Assembly (NCBI RefSeq): GCF_900163565.1
Contig: NZ_FUHU01000015.1
Location: 1-36,191, forward strand
DNA: 36,191 nucleotides
Direction: 5' to 3'
DNA from: Agrococcus casei LMG 22410
Lineage (GTDB): Bacteria; Actinomycetota; Actinomycetes; Actinomycetales; Microbacteriaceae
In this document: positions 8,901 to 16,761 of the stretch, piece after piece
Position numbering within the stretch: position 1 is the first letter of the stretch
Layout: the number at the start of each line of letters is the position of its first letter
The notes under the pieces: model-generated
The model's database searches: none
What the model was told of the DNA's origin: nothing
The model's input: only the letters and a program-made list of their open reading frames with translations
Position numbers and translations under genes: made by a program

Positions 8901-10181
8901 GCCGCGGTGAACCGGTGCGAGCCCCCGCCAGAAGAACAGCCCGAGCAGCACCCAGCCGACTGCGATGAGCACAGCAACCCACGAGAGCGTCACGACGATG
9001 AGCAGGCAGGCAACGATGCCGACCCACGGCACCCACGAGGGCAGCCACATCCGTCGGCCCTCCTGCGCGAACCGTGCGCGCATCCGTATTGCCGACCAGT
9101 GCGCGATCGCGTAGTAGCCCAGCACGAACGTCGACGAGACGGCGACCATAGCGCTCGCCGGCAGCAGGACAGCCACGACGATCGCGAGGGCCATGACCAC
9201 GAGCTCGGCGATGATCGGAGTCTTCGTGCGTCGGTTGACGGCGCCCAGGATGCCGGGCATGTCGCGCCCATGCGCCATCGCGAGCGCCGTGCGGCTGAGG
9301 CCCGCCAGAATGCCGAGCAGCGAGCCGAGGCAGGCGATGACCGCACCCAGCATGACGACCTGGTGCAGGATGGGGTTGCCGACGAGGTCGGCGACGGGAG
9401 TCACTGACTCGGGCAGATCGTCGCCCAGGCGCATCGAGGTCGCGAGCGCGAGCAGCCCGTAGATCACGAGCACGAATGCGAGCGCGCCGAGAATGGCTCG
9501 CGGCAGCGTCTTGCGAGGCTCGACCACTTCTCCCCCGAGCGTCGCCATGCGCGCATAGCCCGCGAACGCGAAGAAGAGCAGGCCGGTCGCCTGCAGGACA
9601 GCGAGCCCGCCGAGCCCCTCGAGCTCGAACTGATCGGTTCCCTCTGGCACGAACGTGGCTGCCGTGGATGCGGTCGTGAGCGTCGACTCGGCCCCCGAGA
9701 ACGCCCAGCCGAGGGCGATCGCGATGATGGTGACGGTGATGACGACGATCACCTTCGACACGGCAGTCGTGACGCGCATGCCGAGGATGTTGATGACAGA
9801 CAGCGCCATGATGGTGACGACGGTCCAGGCGACGGCTGCATCCTGGCTGATGTGGCGTGCTGCGATCGAGGCCATGGCGGCTGCTGAGAACGTCTTGCCC
9901 GTCAGGAACATCCAGCCTGCTGAGAACCCGACCCACGGGCTGACTTCAGAGCGGCCGTACGCGTATGCACCGCCCGAGACCGGATGCTCCATGGCCAGCT
10001 GCGCACTCGAGAGCGCGTTCAGCACCGCGATGAGCGCCGCAAGCAGCAGGGCGGCCCAGAGCAGGTCTCCGGCGAGGGACGCTGCAGGCGACCACACGAA
10101 GAACAGGCCTGCGCCGACCATGGCAGAGATTCCGATGGCGGCCGCGCCTGCGACGCCGACGGTTCGTTTCAGTTCAGTCAC
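8898..10181 (-). CDS. APC-superfamily amino acid permease
   Basis: This 427-residue integral membrane protein has about 12 hydrophobic segments. The N-terminal GISAMVGAGLFF matches the conserved substrate-binding TM1 of amino acid/polyamine/organocation transporters, and the SGGAYAYGRSEVSPWVGFSAGW region matches TM3. The LSRTALAMAHGRDMPGILG loop and the NRRTKTP motif are also family-typical. The substrate cannot be told from sequence. The start is GTG at 10181 with no good Shine-Dalgarno but TAAGTT six bases upstream. It lies between an MscS channel and an LCP gene on the same strand. Confidence 0.92.
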   Translation of the reverse strand: MTELKRTVGVAGAAAIGISAMVGAGLFFVWSPAASLAGDLLWAALLLAALIAVLNALSSAQLAMEHPVSGGAYAYGRSEVSPWVGFSAGWMFLTGKTFSAAAMASIAARHISQDAAVAWTVVTIMALSVINILGMRVTTAVSKVIVVITVTIIAIALGWAFSGAESTLTTASTAATFVPEGTDQFELEGLGGLAVLQATGLLFFAFAGYARMATLGGEVVEPRKTLPRAILGALAFVLVIYGLLALATSMRLGDDLPESVTPVADLVGNPILHQVVMLGAVIACLGSLLGILAGLSRTALAMAHGRDMPGILGAVNRRTKTPIIAELVVMALAIVVAVLLPASAMVAVSSTFVLGYYAIAHWSAIRMRARFAQEGRRMWLPSWVPWVGIVACLLIVVTLSWVAVLIAVGWVLLGLFFWRGLAPVHRG

Positions 10182-10187
10182 CCTATG

Positions 10188-10193
10188 AACTTA
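10188..10193 (-). promoter_or_regulatory. Putative leaderless -10 (TAAGTT) for the APC permease
   Basis: The minus-strand hexamer TAAGTT matches TANNNT and lies six bases before the GTG at 10181. It sits next to the palindrome at 10204-10220, which would be placed at roughly -20 to -35 of this start and could act as an operator. Inference from position. Confidence 0.42.
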
Positions 10194-10203
10194 GGCGACA
10201 TAT

Positions 10204-10220
10204 GTGAACAGATGGTTCAC
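10204..10220. promoter_or_regulatory. Perfect palindrome GTGAAC-N5-GTTCAC, possible operator
   Basis: There are two perfect six-base arms with a five-base spacer. It overlaps the last codon and stop of the MscS gene and lies 22 bases upstream of the permease GTG. Its size and symmetry fit a dimeric regulator binding site; there is no T-run, so it is a poor terminator. Confidence 0.4.
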
Positions 10221-11443
10221 TGCTGCTCGAGCTCGTCGAGGTCTTCCTGATCGATGATGTCCATGGGCTTCGTGAATGACTCGCGACGGGCTTCTGCCTC
10301 GGCGCTTCCGGTGAAGAGGCCCTGCCTCGGCATCGAATCCGTCGTCTGGCCGCGCTTGCGCGTGGGCTTCGGCAGCTCTTCGCTGGTCATCCTGACGCGC
10401 TGGTACGGCATCGACTCGGGGTGCACCTCGCGAACCCAGGTCACGAGCTCTTCGCGCACGTGGCTGACGAGGTCGTTCATGATCGCACCGTCGGCCACGC
10501 TGACGATCACGCGGATCTTCACCATGCCGTTCTGCGCGTCGTTGACCTGCAGGACGGCGACGCGGCCGTCCCAGATCTCACTCGCCTCGACGATGCGCTT
10601 CATCTCCTCGCGCATCTCCTGCACCGGTATCGACCAGTCGACATCGAGCATGACCTGCCCCATGATGTCGCTGTCGGTTCGGGTCCAGTTCGCGAACGGC
10701 GTCGACGTGAAGTAGGTCGACGGCAGCACGAGCCGGCGATCGTCCCAGATGTGCACGACGACGTAGGTGAGGGTGATCTCCTCGATCGTTCCCCATTCGC
10801 CCTCGACCACGACGATGTCGTGCATGTTGATGGCGCCGGAGAACGCGAGCTGCATGCCAGCGAAGACGTTGGTCAGCGCACTGGTCGCGGCGATGCCGGC
10901 GATGACCGAGATCAGACCTGCAGAGGCGAGCACCGAGGCGCCGGCGGCACGGGCGCCTTCGAAGGTGAACAGCACGGCACCGACTGCGATCACGACGATG
11001 AGGGCTGCGACGATGCGACGCAGCAGCTGCACCTGCATCTGCACACGCCGTGCGCGACGCTCCGTGGCCTTGTCGGTCTTGTAGTGCGCCAGCAGCCAGT
11101 CGCTGACCGCCATGACGATTCTGAACAGCAGGTAGGCGGCCGCGATGATCGTGACGATCTGCATGATGTGGTGGATGTTCGACGGCAGCGGGTCTTCCCA
11201 CTTGCTGGGCACGCGCATGATGGTGGCCGCACTCCATGCACCGACGATGAACACCAGCACGAACAGCGACGTGGCGACGCGCCCCACGACCTCGCGAGCG
11301 CGCACACGGCTTCGAGCGATGGCGATCGACGCGATGCGGAACACCAGCAGCGCGATGAGCGCCACAGCGAGACCCCACAGCACCGAGAGCCCGATCGGCA
11401 GGACATACAGCGTGAACAGCGATTCGACTGCCTCTTCAACCAC
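10217..11443 (-). CDS. MscS-family mechanosensitive channel
   Basis: This 408-residue protein has N-terminal TM helices (about 11-40, 53-75, 93-113, 143-163), then the Ala/Gly-rich pore helix (SAGLISVIAGIAATSALTNV, about 174-193) and the cytosolic beta domain (DIVVVEGEWGTIEEITL, WDDRRLVLPSTYF). It should release solutes on osmotic downshock. The long charged C-terminal tail (about 355-408) is specific to some actinobacterial members. The start is GTG at 11443, supported by AGAGG six bases before it; an upstream in-frame start at 11629 would overlap rlmC and lacks support. Same strand as rlmC upstream and the permease downstream. Confidence 0.94.
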   Translation of the reverse strand: MVEEAVESLFTLYVLPIGLSVLWGLAVALIALLVFRIASIAIARSRVRAREVVGRVATSLFVLVFIVGAWSAATIMRVPSKWEDPLPSNIHHIMQIVTIIAAAYLLFRIVMAVSDWLLAHYKTDKATERRARRVQMQVQLLRRIVAALIVVIAVGAVLFTFEGARAAGASVLASAGLISVIAGIAATSALTNVFAGMQLAFSGAINMHDIVVVEGEWGTIEEITLTYVVVHIWDDRRLVLPSTYFTSTPFANWTRTDSDIMGQVMLDVDWSIPVQEMREEMKRIVEASEIWDGRVAVLQVNDAQNGMVKIRVIVSVADGAIMNDLVSHVREELVTWVREVHPESMPYQRVRMTSEELPKPTRKRGQTTDSMPRQGLFTGSAEAEARRESFTKPMDIIDQEDLDELEQQ

Positions 11444-11474
11444 TTGGCACCTCTTCCGTGTGAAAGCTGATTCT

Positions 11475-12617
11475 CTACTGTCGCACGAGTTCGACGAGGA
11501 CTTCGGCGTGTTCGGTATGAGGGAACATGTCGAACAGCTGCGCCCGCACTGCGCGCATGCTCGGCATCGCCTCGATGTCGCGGGCGAGGGTGGTCGGATT
11601 GCAGCTCGAGTACACGATGCGCGCGGCACCCGACTCCTCGAGCCACTGCGCCAGCTCGCCGATTCCGCGCCTCGGCGGATTCACCAGCACGAGGTCTGGC
11701 ACCTGCTCGCCGAGCTGCTGCATCTGCACCGCGTCTGCTGCGACGAACCGCGCATCCACGCCCGCTGCCGCAGCCGCGGCCCGTGCGCTCGCCACTGCCT
11801 CGTCGCTGACCTCGACACCGACGATGTCGGGAGCCGCTGACCCTGCCTCGAGCACCGCCGCCGCCGCGTGCAGCGCGAAGCCGCCGACGCCGCAGTAGAG
11901 ATCCCACATCGCCGCGGGAACCGCGTCGACGATCCATTCGGATGCGCGGGCATAGAGCGCGCGCGTCACCTGCGTGTTGGTCTGGAAGAAGCTGCGCGGG
12001 CCGAGCTGCAGCGTCACCGCCCCAAGCGGCATCGGCAGCAGCCGGGTGTCTGTGAGCACGGTCTCTTCTGCGCCTTCGATCACGGCCTTGTGCTCGGGCT
12101 GCAGGTTGACGCTCACGACGCGGAGCCCGGGCACTGCGGCCAGCAGCTGCGGCAGCGCGCGGCGGATGCGCCCCAGCTGGCCTTCGCTGCGCAGCACGAG
12201 TCGCATCGCGAACTCGCCAGCCGGCGACACGGTCAGCAGCACGTGCTTCAGCTCGCCCTGCCGCTCACGCACGCTGTACGGCGTGAGGCCGGCCTCGTTG
12301 ATCCACGCCGCGATCGAGGGCAGCACCGCGAGGATCGGCTGCTCCTGCAGCTCACAGCCGGTGAGGTCGATGCCGCGTCGCTGCCGATCGAGGATGCCCA
12401 GCGAGACGAGCCCCGTGCGACCGCCGACCACCAGCTTGGCCTTGTTTCTGAAGTTCGCCTCGGCGCTCGCCTGCGGCGTCAGCCACTCGAGATTCGGCGC
12501 CACGCCCTGCAGCTGCTCTCGAACGCGGGCGTCCTTCGACGCCAGCTGCTGCTCGTAGGGCACCTCAAGCAGGGTGCATGAGCGGCAGCGTCCGGCTGAA
12601 TAGTAGGCGCACTGCAC
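11475..12617 (-). CDS. rlmC: 23S rRNA (uracil-C5)-methyltransferase RlmC/RumB type
   Basis: This 380-residue SAM-dependent enzyme is predicted to methylate U747 of 23S rRNA. The 4Fe-4S cluster cysteines are all present: Cys3, Cys11, Cys14 and Cys88 (LTGCELQEQP). The SAM-binding DLYCGVGGF is at 239-247, LVNPPRRGIG at 311-320, and the catalytic Cys339 in YSSCNPTTLARD. The lack of an N-terminal TRAM domain and a cluster beginning at residue 3 argue for RlmC over RlmD or TrmA. The start is GTG at 12617 with no Shine-Dalgarno but TAGACT seven bases upstream. Confidence 0.94.
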   Translation of the reverse strand: MQCAYYSAGRCRSCTLLEVPYEQQLASKDARVREQLQGVAPNLEWLTPQASAEANFRNKAKLVVGGRTGLVSLGILDRQRRGIDLTGCELQEQPILAVLPSIAAWINEAGLTPYSVRERQGELKHVLLTVSPAGEFAMRLVLRSEGQLGRIRRALPQLLAAVPGLRVVSVNLQPEHKAVIEGAEETVLTDTRLLPMPLGAVTLQLGPRSFFQTNTQVTRALYARASEWIVDAVPAAMWDLYCGVGGFALHAAAAVLEAGSAAPDIVGVEVSDEAVASARAAAAAAGVDARFVAADAVQMQQLGEQVPDLVLVNPPRRGIGELAQWLEESGAARIVYSSCNPTTLARDIEAMPSMRAVRAQLFDMFPHTEHAEVLVELVRQ

Positions 12618-12624
12618 GCCCTAG

Positions 12625-12630
12625 AGTCTA
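12625..12630 (-). promoter_or_regulatory. Putative leaderless -10 (TAGACT) for rlmC
   Basis: The minus-strand TAGACT is seven bases before the GTG at 12617. Its TAG is also the stop codon of the upstream membrane protein gene, the same arrangement as at the permease/LCP junction. Inference from spacing. Confidence 0.48.
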
Positions 12631-13635
12631 GTTCTCGGCAGCATCGCGTGCGCCGTAGCCGGCCACAGCGAACACGCACGCGAGCACGAGCACACCGACA
12701 CCCGCGACGCCCGCCAAGACGAACTGACTCATCTCCTGCACGTGCGCATCCGTCGCCTCGTTCGGTATCTCTCCGGGAACCACCAGCACGAACGCGAACC
12801 CCACCGCGATCAGCGCGGGGGCTATTCCTGCCAGCGGATGCGCGATGCGCTCGAGCGGATGCGCCTCACCGCCGTCGAAGAACCCGCGCACAATGTCGCC
12901 GAATGCGACCACCAGCGCGAGCGCGAATGCAATGGCGATGACGGTGATCATGGTCTCGACGATCGCCGTGTCCTCTTCTGAGACCCGGGGAGCACTCGTG
13001 AAATCGGTTCCCGAGTAGCCGGCCTGGTTGCCGAGCACCCCGAGGTTGAATACGACGAGCACGCCGAGCCCGACGAATCCGATGGCGAGGAACCCTGTGA
13101 CGATTCGCGCCGGCGCGGCCGTCAGCAGCTCGCGCAGCTGCTCGAACGGCTCATAGGGCTTTCGCAGGGCCGCGGGGTCAGCGTCGGGCCAGCGACGGAT
13201 GCGGTGAGCGATCCAGAAGGACAGCACCAGCTGCAAGAGGCTCAGCAGTGTGATCACAGCACCTGCCCACAGCAGGTGCTCGAGCTCGCCGATCCAGCCT
13301 GAGCCGACCAGCAGGAGCCCGAGCGGCGTGCCGAAGCCGCCGATGGCACGGCTGCGAAAGCGAGACCGCTCCCAGCGCTCGCGCGACTCGGGAGTCTGGT
13401 CGGGTGCGTGGATCACGTCGACGAAGATCTGCACGCCCATGAGGAACACCGCAACGCTCAGCGCTACGATCGCCGCCATGCCGGGCCAGAGGCCGGAGAG
13501 CAGCGCGCTGCCGACGCCGGTGCCGTGGATGCCCATCGAAAGCAGCACCAGGGCGGCGAAGGTTCCCGCTGCCGACGCGAGCGCTGTCGACAGCGCGCGG
13601 GAGAGGCCTCCGTGAAGCCGCTCGCTCTGGGTCAC
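12628..13635 (-). CDS. Multi-pass membrane protein, unknown function
   Basis: This 335-residue protein has about eight hydrophobic segments in paired blocks, separated by short charged loops (for example HAPDQTPESRERWERSRFRSR and RRWPDADPAALRKPYEPFEQL). I recognise no catalytic motif or transporter signature. The start is placed at GTG 13635 because it is the first in-frame start downstream of the prs stop that precedes a plausible N-terminus; no Shine-Dalgarno is clear, so it is uncertain. It lies between prs and rlmC on the same strand. Confidence 0.72.
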   Translation of the reverse strand: MTQSERLHGGLSRALSTALASAAGTFAALVLLSMGIHGTGVGSALLSGLWPGMAAIVALSVAVFLMGVQIFVDVIHAPDQTPESRERWERSRFRSRAIGGFGTPLGLLLVGSGWIGELEHLLWAGAVITLLSLLQLVLSFWIAHRIRRWPDADPAALRKPYEPFEQLRELLTAAPARIVTGFLAIGFVGLGVLVVFNLGVLGNQAGYSGTDFTSAPRVSEEDTAIVETMITVIAIAFALALVVAFGDIVRGFFDGGEAHPLERIAHPLAGIAPALIAVGFAFVLVVPGEIPNEATDAHVQEMSQFVLAGVAGVGVLVLACVFAVAGYGARDAAEN

Positions 13636-13654
13636 GCGAACACTGCTGTCTGGA

Positions 13655-14632
13655 TCAGGCGGCGCCGTCGAACATGCTCGTGACCGAGCCGTCTTCGAAC
13701 ACCTCGGTGATCGCACGCGCCAGCAGCGGCGCGATCGAGAGCACCTTGAGCTTCTCGAAGCGCTGTTCGTCGCGAAGCGGCAGCGTGTCGGTGACCACGA
13801 CCTGGTCGATCGCGTCGGCGCCGAGGATCTCGGGAGCCGGGTCGGAGAAGATCGCGTGCGTCGCAGCGACCACGACGTTCGTGGCGCCGTTCTTCTTCAG
13901 CGCCTCTGCGGCCTTGACGATCGTGCGGCCCGTGTCGATCATGTCGTCGACGAGCAGGCACGTGCGTCCGGCCACGGAGCCGACGATCTCGTGCACCGAG
14001 ACCTGGTTCGGCACGAGCGGGTCGCGGCGCTTGTGGATGATGGCAAGCGGTGCGCCGAGCTTGTCGCTCCAGACGTCGGCGACGCGCACGCGCCCCATAT
14101 CGGGCGAGACGACCGTGAGGCTCTCGGGGTCGAGCGAGTTCTTGAAGTGCTCGAGCAGCACCGGCATCGCGAAGAGGTGGTCGAACGGACCGTCGAAGAA
14201 GCCCTGGATCTGCGAGGCGTGGATGTCGATCGACATGATGCGGTCGGCGCCGGCGGTCTTGAAGAGGTCAGCCACAAGACGAGCCGAGATCGGCTCGCGG
14301 CCGCGGCCCTTCTTGTCCTGGCGCGAGTACGGGTAGTACGGCATGACGACCGTGATGCGCTTGGCACTCGCGCGCTTGAGCGCGTCGACCATGATGAGCT
14401 GCTCCATGAGCCACTCGTTCACGGGGCTCGAGTAGCTCTGCACCACGAACACGTCAGCGCCGCGGACCGAGCCCTCGAAACGGGTGTAGATCTCACCGTT
14501 GGCGAACGTGCGCGCGTCGACGCCCATGAGATCGGTGCCGATCTCGTCTGCGACGGCCTGCGTCAGAGCTTCGTGCGAACGCCCTGAGATCAGGACGAGG
14601 TGCTTGCGGTTCTTGGCAACGATCGACGACAC
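13655..14632 (-). CDS. prs: Ribose-phosphate pyrophosphokinase
   Basis: The 325-residue enzyme makes PRPP from ribose-5-phosphate and ATP for purine, pyrimidine, His and Trp synthesis. It carries the ATP-binding YYPYSRQDKK (99-108), DIHASQIQGFF with the catalytic-region His138, and the PRPP loop VDDMIDTGRTI (228-238). The start is GTG at 14632. It lies 12 bases after glmU, an adjacency widely conserved in Gram-positive bacteria, and is probably co-transcribed with it. All motifs are intact. Confidence 0.97.
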   Translation of the reverse strand: MSSIVAKNRKHLVLISGRSHEALTQAVADEIGTDLMGVDARTFANGEIYTRFEGSVRGADVFVVQSYSSPVNEWLMEQLIMVDALKRASAKRITVVMPYYPYSRQDKKGRGREPISARLVADLFKTAGADRIMSIDIHASQIQGFFDGPFDHLFAMPVLLEHFKNSLDPESLTVVSPDMGRVRVADVWSDKLGAPLAIIHKRRDPLVPNQVSVHEIVGSVAGRTCLLVDDMIDTGRTIVKAAEALKKNGATNVVVAATHAIFSDPAPEILGADAIDQVVVTDTLPLRDEQRFEKLKVLSIAPLLARAITEVFEDGSVTSMFDGAA

Positions 14633-14644
14633 GATGCTCGCTTT

Positions 14645-16105
14645 CTACAGGTTCTGATCTTCGCTGGCCGTCTCGGCTGCCTTGGCGGCTGCCGAGTCTG
14701 GTCGATTCTGCTGGACCCAACCGCTCATGTTGCGCTGCGGAGTGACCGAGATCGCGAGCGCGCCGGGCTCTACTGCCTTGCGCACGACCGTTCCGGCACC
14801 AGTGTACGCCCCGTCGGCGATGTTCACGGGCGCAACGAAGACGTTGTGGCTGCCGGTGCGAACGTGGCTTCCGACCGTCGTCCGGTGCTTTCTGACGCCG
14901 TCGTAGTTCGCGGTGATGGTGCCGGCGCCGATGTTCGAGCCCTGGCCGACTTCGGTGTCGCCGATGTACGAGAGGTGCGGCACTTTCGACCCCGTGCCGA
15001 TCTCGGCGTTCTTCGTCTCGACGAACGTGCCGATCTTGCCGTCTGCGCCGAGCCGCGTGCCCGGCCGCAGGTACGCCCACGGGCCGACTGTCGCATCCGC
15101 CCCGATGACGGCACTGAACGACTCTGTGCGCCGAACGCTCGCGCGCTCGCCCACCGTCGTGTCGGTGAGTGTCGTGTCTGGGCCGACTGCGGCGCCGGCT
15201 GCGACCGTCGTCGATCCGAGCAGCTGGGTGTTCGGCAGCAGCGTGACGTCCTGGGCAAGCCGCACATCGATGTCGAGCCATGTCGAGAGCGGATCCTGCA
15301 CCGTCACGCCCTCGCGCTGCCAGTGGGCGACGAGTCGGCGGTTGAGCTCAGCGGCCGCAGCACCGAGCTGCACGCGGTCGTTGACCCCGGCGACGAGCCA
15401 CGGGTCTGCCGTCGGCATGGCCTCGATGCGGCCTCCGGAGGCCTGGATGCGCAGGGCCGCGTCGGTCAGATACTTCTCGCCCTGCGCATTGTCGGTGCCG
15501 ATCTCGTCGAGGGCGACGCGCAGCTCGGCACAGCTGAACACGTAGATGCCGCCATTGACCTCTGTGACCTTGCGCTGGGCCTCGTCGGCGTCCTTCTCTT
15601 CGACGATCGCCTCGAACGAGCCGGCTCGGTTGCGGATGATGCGCCCGAAGCCCTTCGGCTCGGCCATGATCGTCGACAGCACGGTCATCGCGTTCATCGA
15701 GTGGTCGTGCTCGGCGATCAGGTCGCGCAGCGTCGCGGCGTCGATGAGCGGCACGTCACCCGAGAGCACGACGACGGTTCCGTCGAAGTCAGCGGGGAGC
15801 GCGTTGATGCCTGCCTCGACCGCGCGGCCCGTTCCGGGAACGTCGTCCTGGTCGGCGATTGCGACGCCGTCGGCCAGCGACGTGATCGCCTCGACCATCT
15901 GGTCGCGCTCGTGCCGCACGACGGCAACGGTGTGCGCAGGCTCGAGCTGGCCGGCGGTGCGCAGCACGTGGCCGATCAGCGGCAGCCCGGCAAGCGCGTG
16001 CAGCGGCTTGGCGATCGCGCTCTTCATTCGCGTGCCGGATCCGGCGGCGAGCACGATGACCGCGAGCCCGCGGTTTGACGGACGATAGGCGTCGGAGACG
16101 TTCAT
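14645..16105 (-). CDS. glmU: Bifunctional GlmU (GlcN-1-P acetyltransferase / GlcNAc-1-P uridyltransferase)
   Basis: This 486-residue enzyme performs the last two steps to UDP-GlcNAc, the precursor of peptidoglycan and many surface glycans. The N-terminal pyrophosphorylase domain has LAAGSGTRMKS (19-29) and PLHALAG. The C-terminal half is a left-handed beta-helix of hexapeptide repeats with the acetyltransferase segment (KNAEIGTGSKVPHLSYIGD, IGAGTITANYDG). ATG at 16105 is preferred over the longer frame from 16144 because TAGCGT lies seven bases before it and there is no Shine-Dalgarno, consistent with a leaderless mRNA. It is the first gene of the minus-strand run ending at the LCP gene. Confidence 0.96.
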   Translation of the reverse strand: MNVSDAYRPSNRGLAVIVLAAGSGTRMKSAIAKPLHALAGLPLIGHVLRTAGQLEPAHTVAVVRHERDQMVEAITSLADGVAIADQDDVPGTGRAVEAGINALPADFDGTVVVLSGDVPLIDAATLRDLIAEHDHSMNAMTVLSTIMAEPKGFGRIIRNRAGSFEAIVEEKDADEAQRKVTEVNGGIYVFSCAELRVALDEIGTDNAQGEKYLTDAALRIQASGGRIEAMPTADPWLVAGVNDRVQLGAAAAELNRRLVAHWQREGVTVQDPLSTWLDIDVRLAQDVTLLPNTQLLGSTTVAAGAAVGPDTTLTDTTVGERASVRRTESFSAVIGADATVGPWAYLRPGTRLGADGKIGTFVETKNAEIGTGSKVPHLSYIGDTEVGQGSNIGAGTITANYDGVRKHRTTVGSHVRTGSHNVFVAPVNIADGAYTGAGTVVRKAVEPGALAISVTPQRNMSGWVQQNRPDSAAAKAAETASEDQNL

Positions 16106-16112
16106 GCGCACA

Positions 16113-16118
16113 ACGCTA
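16113..16118 (-). promoter_or_regulatory. Putative leaderless -10 (TAGCGT) for glmU
   Basis: The minus-strand TAGCGT is followed by seven bases and the ATG at 16105. No -35 match is seen at 16-19 bp. The element lies in the 70-bp gap between glmU and the divergent tRNA-Gln gene, whose own -10-like TAGGCT is at 16149-16154 on the plus strand. Confidence 0.5.
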
Positions 16119-16148
16119 CCGGCATCACGAGCGGATGCGCGCACGCGC

Positions 16149-16154
16149 TAGGCT
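16149..16154 (+). promoter_or_regulatory. Possible -10 (TAGGCT) for tRNA-Gln
   Basis: The TAGGCT hexamer on the plus strand lies 22 bases upstream of the mature tRNA 5' end. No convincing -35 is seen. Positional inference only. Confidence 0.3.
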
Positions 16155-16175
16155 GGATCGCGCACTGCAGCGCGG

Positions 16176-16247
16176 TCCGCCTTGGTGTAATGGCAGCACG
16201 ACGGCCTTTGGAGCCGTGAAGTCTGGGTTCGAATCCCGGAGGCGGAG
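16176..16247 (+). tRNA. tRNA-Gln (anticodon UUG)
   Basis: A 72-nt cloverleaf can be drawn. The acceptor arms TCCGCCT/AGGCGGA pair perfectly. The anticodon stem ACGGC/GCCGT encloses the loop CTTTGGA, giving anticodon TTG, and the T arm contains GGGTTCGAATCCC. The discriminator base is G and CCA is not encoded. There is no integrase or repeated tRNA end nearby, so it shows no sign of being an occupied attachment site. Confidence 0.96.
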
Positions 16248-16277
16248 CTCGGCAGCACTCGACAGCGAGGGGAAGCC

Positions 16278-16757
16278 ATGCACAGGGATGTGGTCGACAC
16301 GATCATGGAGCAGTGGTCAGGCGCGCGCCCGGAGGCAGACATCTCGCCCCTGGCTGTGCTCAGCCGCATCATGCGGCTCGGCAAGCGGCTCAACCTGGCG
16401 AGGGCCTCCGCTTTCGCTCACGCAGGGCTCGAGCCGTGGGAGTTCGATGTGCTCTCTGCGCTGCGACGAGCCGGCCAGCCGCTGACGCCCACGAGGCTCA
16501 TAGAAGAGACGATGGTCACCAGCGGCACCATGACCAACCGGCTCAGCGGCCTCTCGGAGCGCGGCCTCATCACCCGCGTCGCACACCAGACCGACCGCCG
16601 GTCGATGCTCGTCGAGGTCACCGACAAGGGCATCGACCGGGTCGACACGGCCCTCGACACTCTGCTGAGTGCCGAACAGCGCATCCTCGCAAGACTCGAC
16701 GACGACGAGCGCGAGACGCTCGCGACGCTGCTGCGAAAGCTGAGCGCCGGAGTCTGA
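16278..16757 (+). CDS. MarR-family transcriptional regulator
   Basis: The 159-residue protein has a winged helix-turn-helix in the centre: the LEPWEFDVLSALRRAG helix, the LTPTRLIEETMVTSGTMTNRL recognition region, and the wing DRRSMLVEVTDKG (about 106-118). This is the classic MarR layout with flanking dimerisation helices. The start at 16278 is preceded by GAGGGGAAG. The ligand and target are unknown. It lies 30 bases after tRNA-Gln and converges on manB with only four bases between stop codons, so no dedicated partner gene is evident. Confidence 0.9.
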   Translation: MHRDVVDTIMEQWSGARPEADISPLAVLSRIMRLGKRLNLARASAFAHAGLEPWEFDVLSALRRAGQPLTPTRLIEETMVTSGTMTNRLSGLSERGLITRVAHQTDRRSMLVEVTDKGIDRVDTALDTLLSAEQRILARLDDDERETLATLLRKLSAGV

Positions 16758-16761
16758 CCGA

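Noticed and set aside
10204-10220. The GTGAAC/GTTCAC palindrome as a terminator of the MscS gene
   Set aside because: The stem is only six base pairs and is not followed by a T-run on either strand.
14600-16078. A 492-residue plus-strand frame opposite glmU
   Set aside because: It mirrors the intact glmU gene with a composition typical of the antisense frame; no recognisable motif or ribosome-binding site.
16176-16247. tRNA-Gln as an attachment site for an integrated element
   Set aside because: No integrase, no direct repeat of the tRNA 3' end was seen, and the flanking genes are ordinary chromosomal ones.
16278-16757. MarR regulator as part of a resistance cassette
   Set aside because: No efflux or detoxification gene is adjacent; neighbours are tRNA-Gln and manB.
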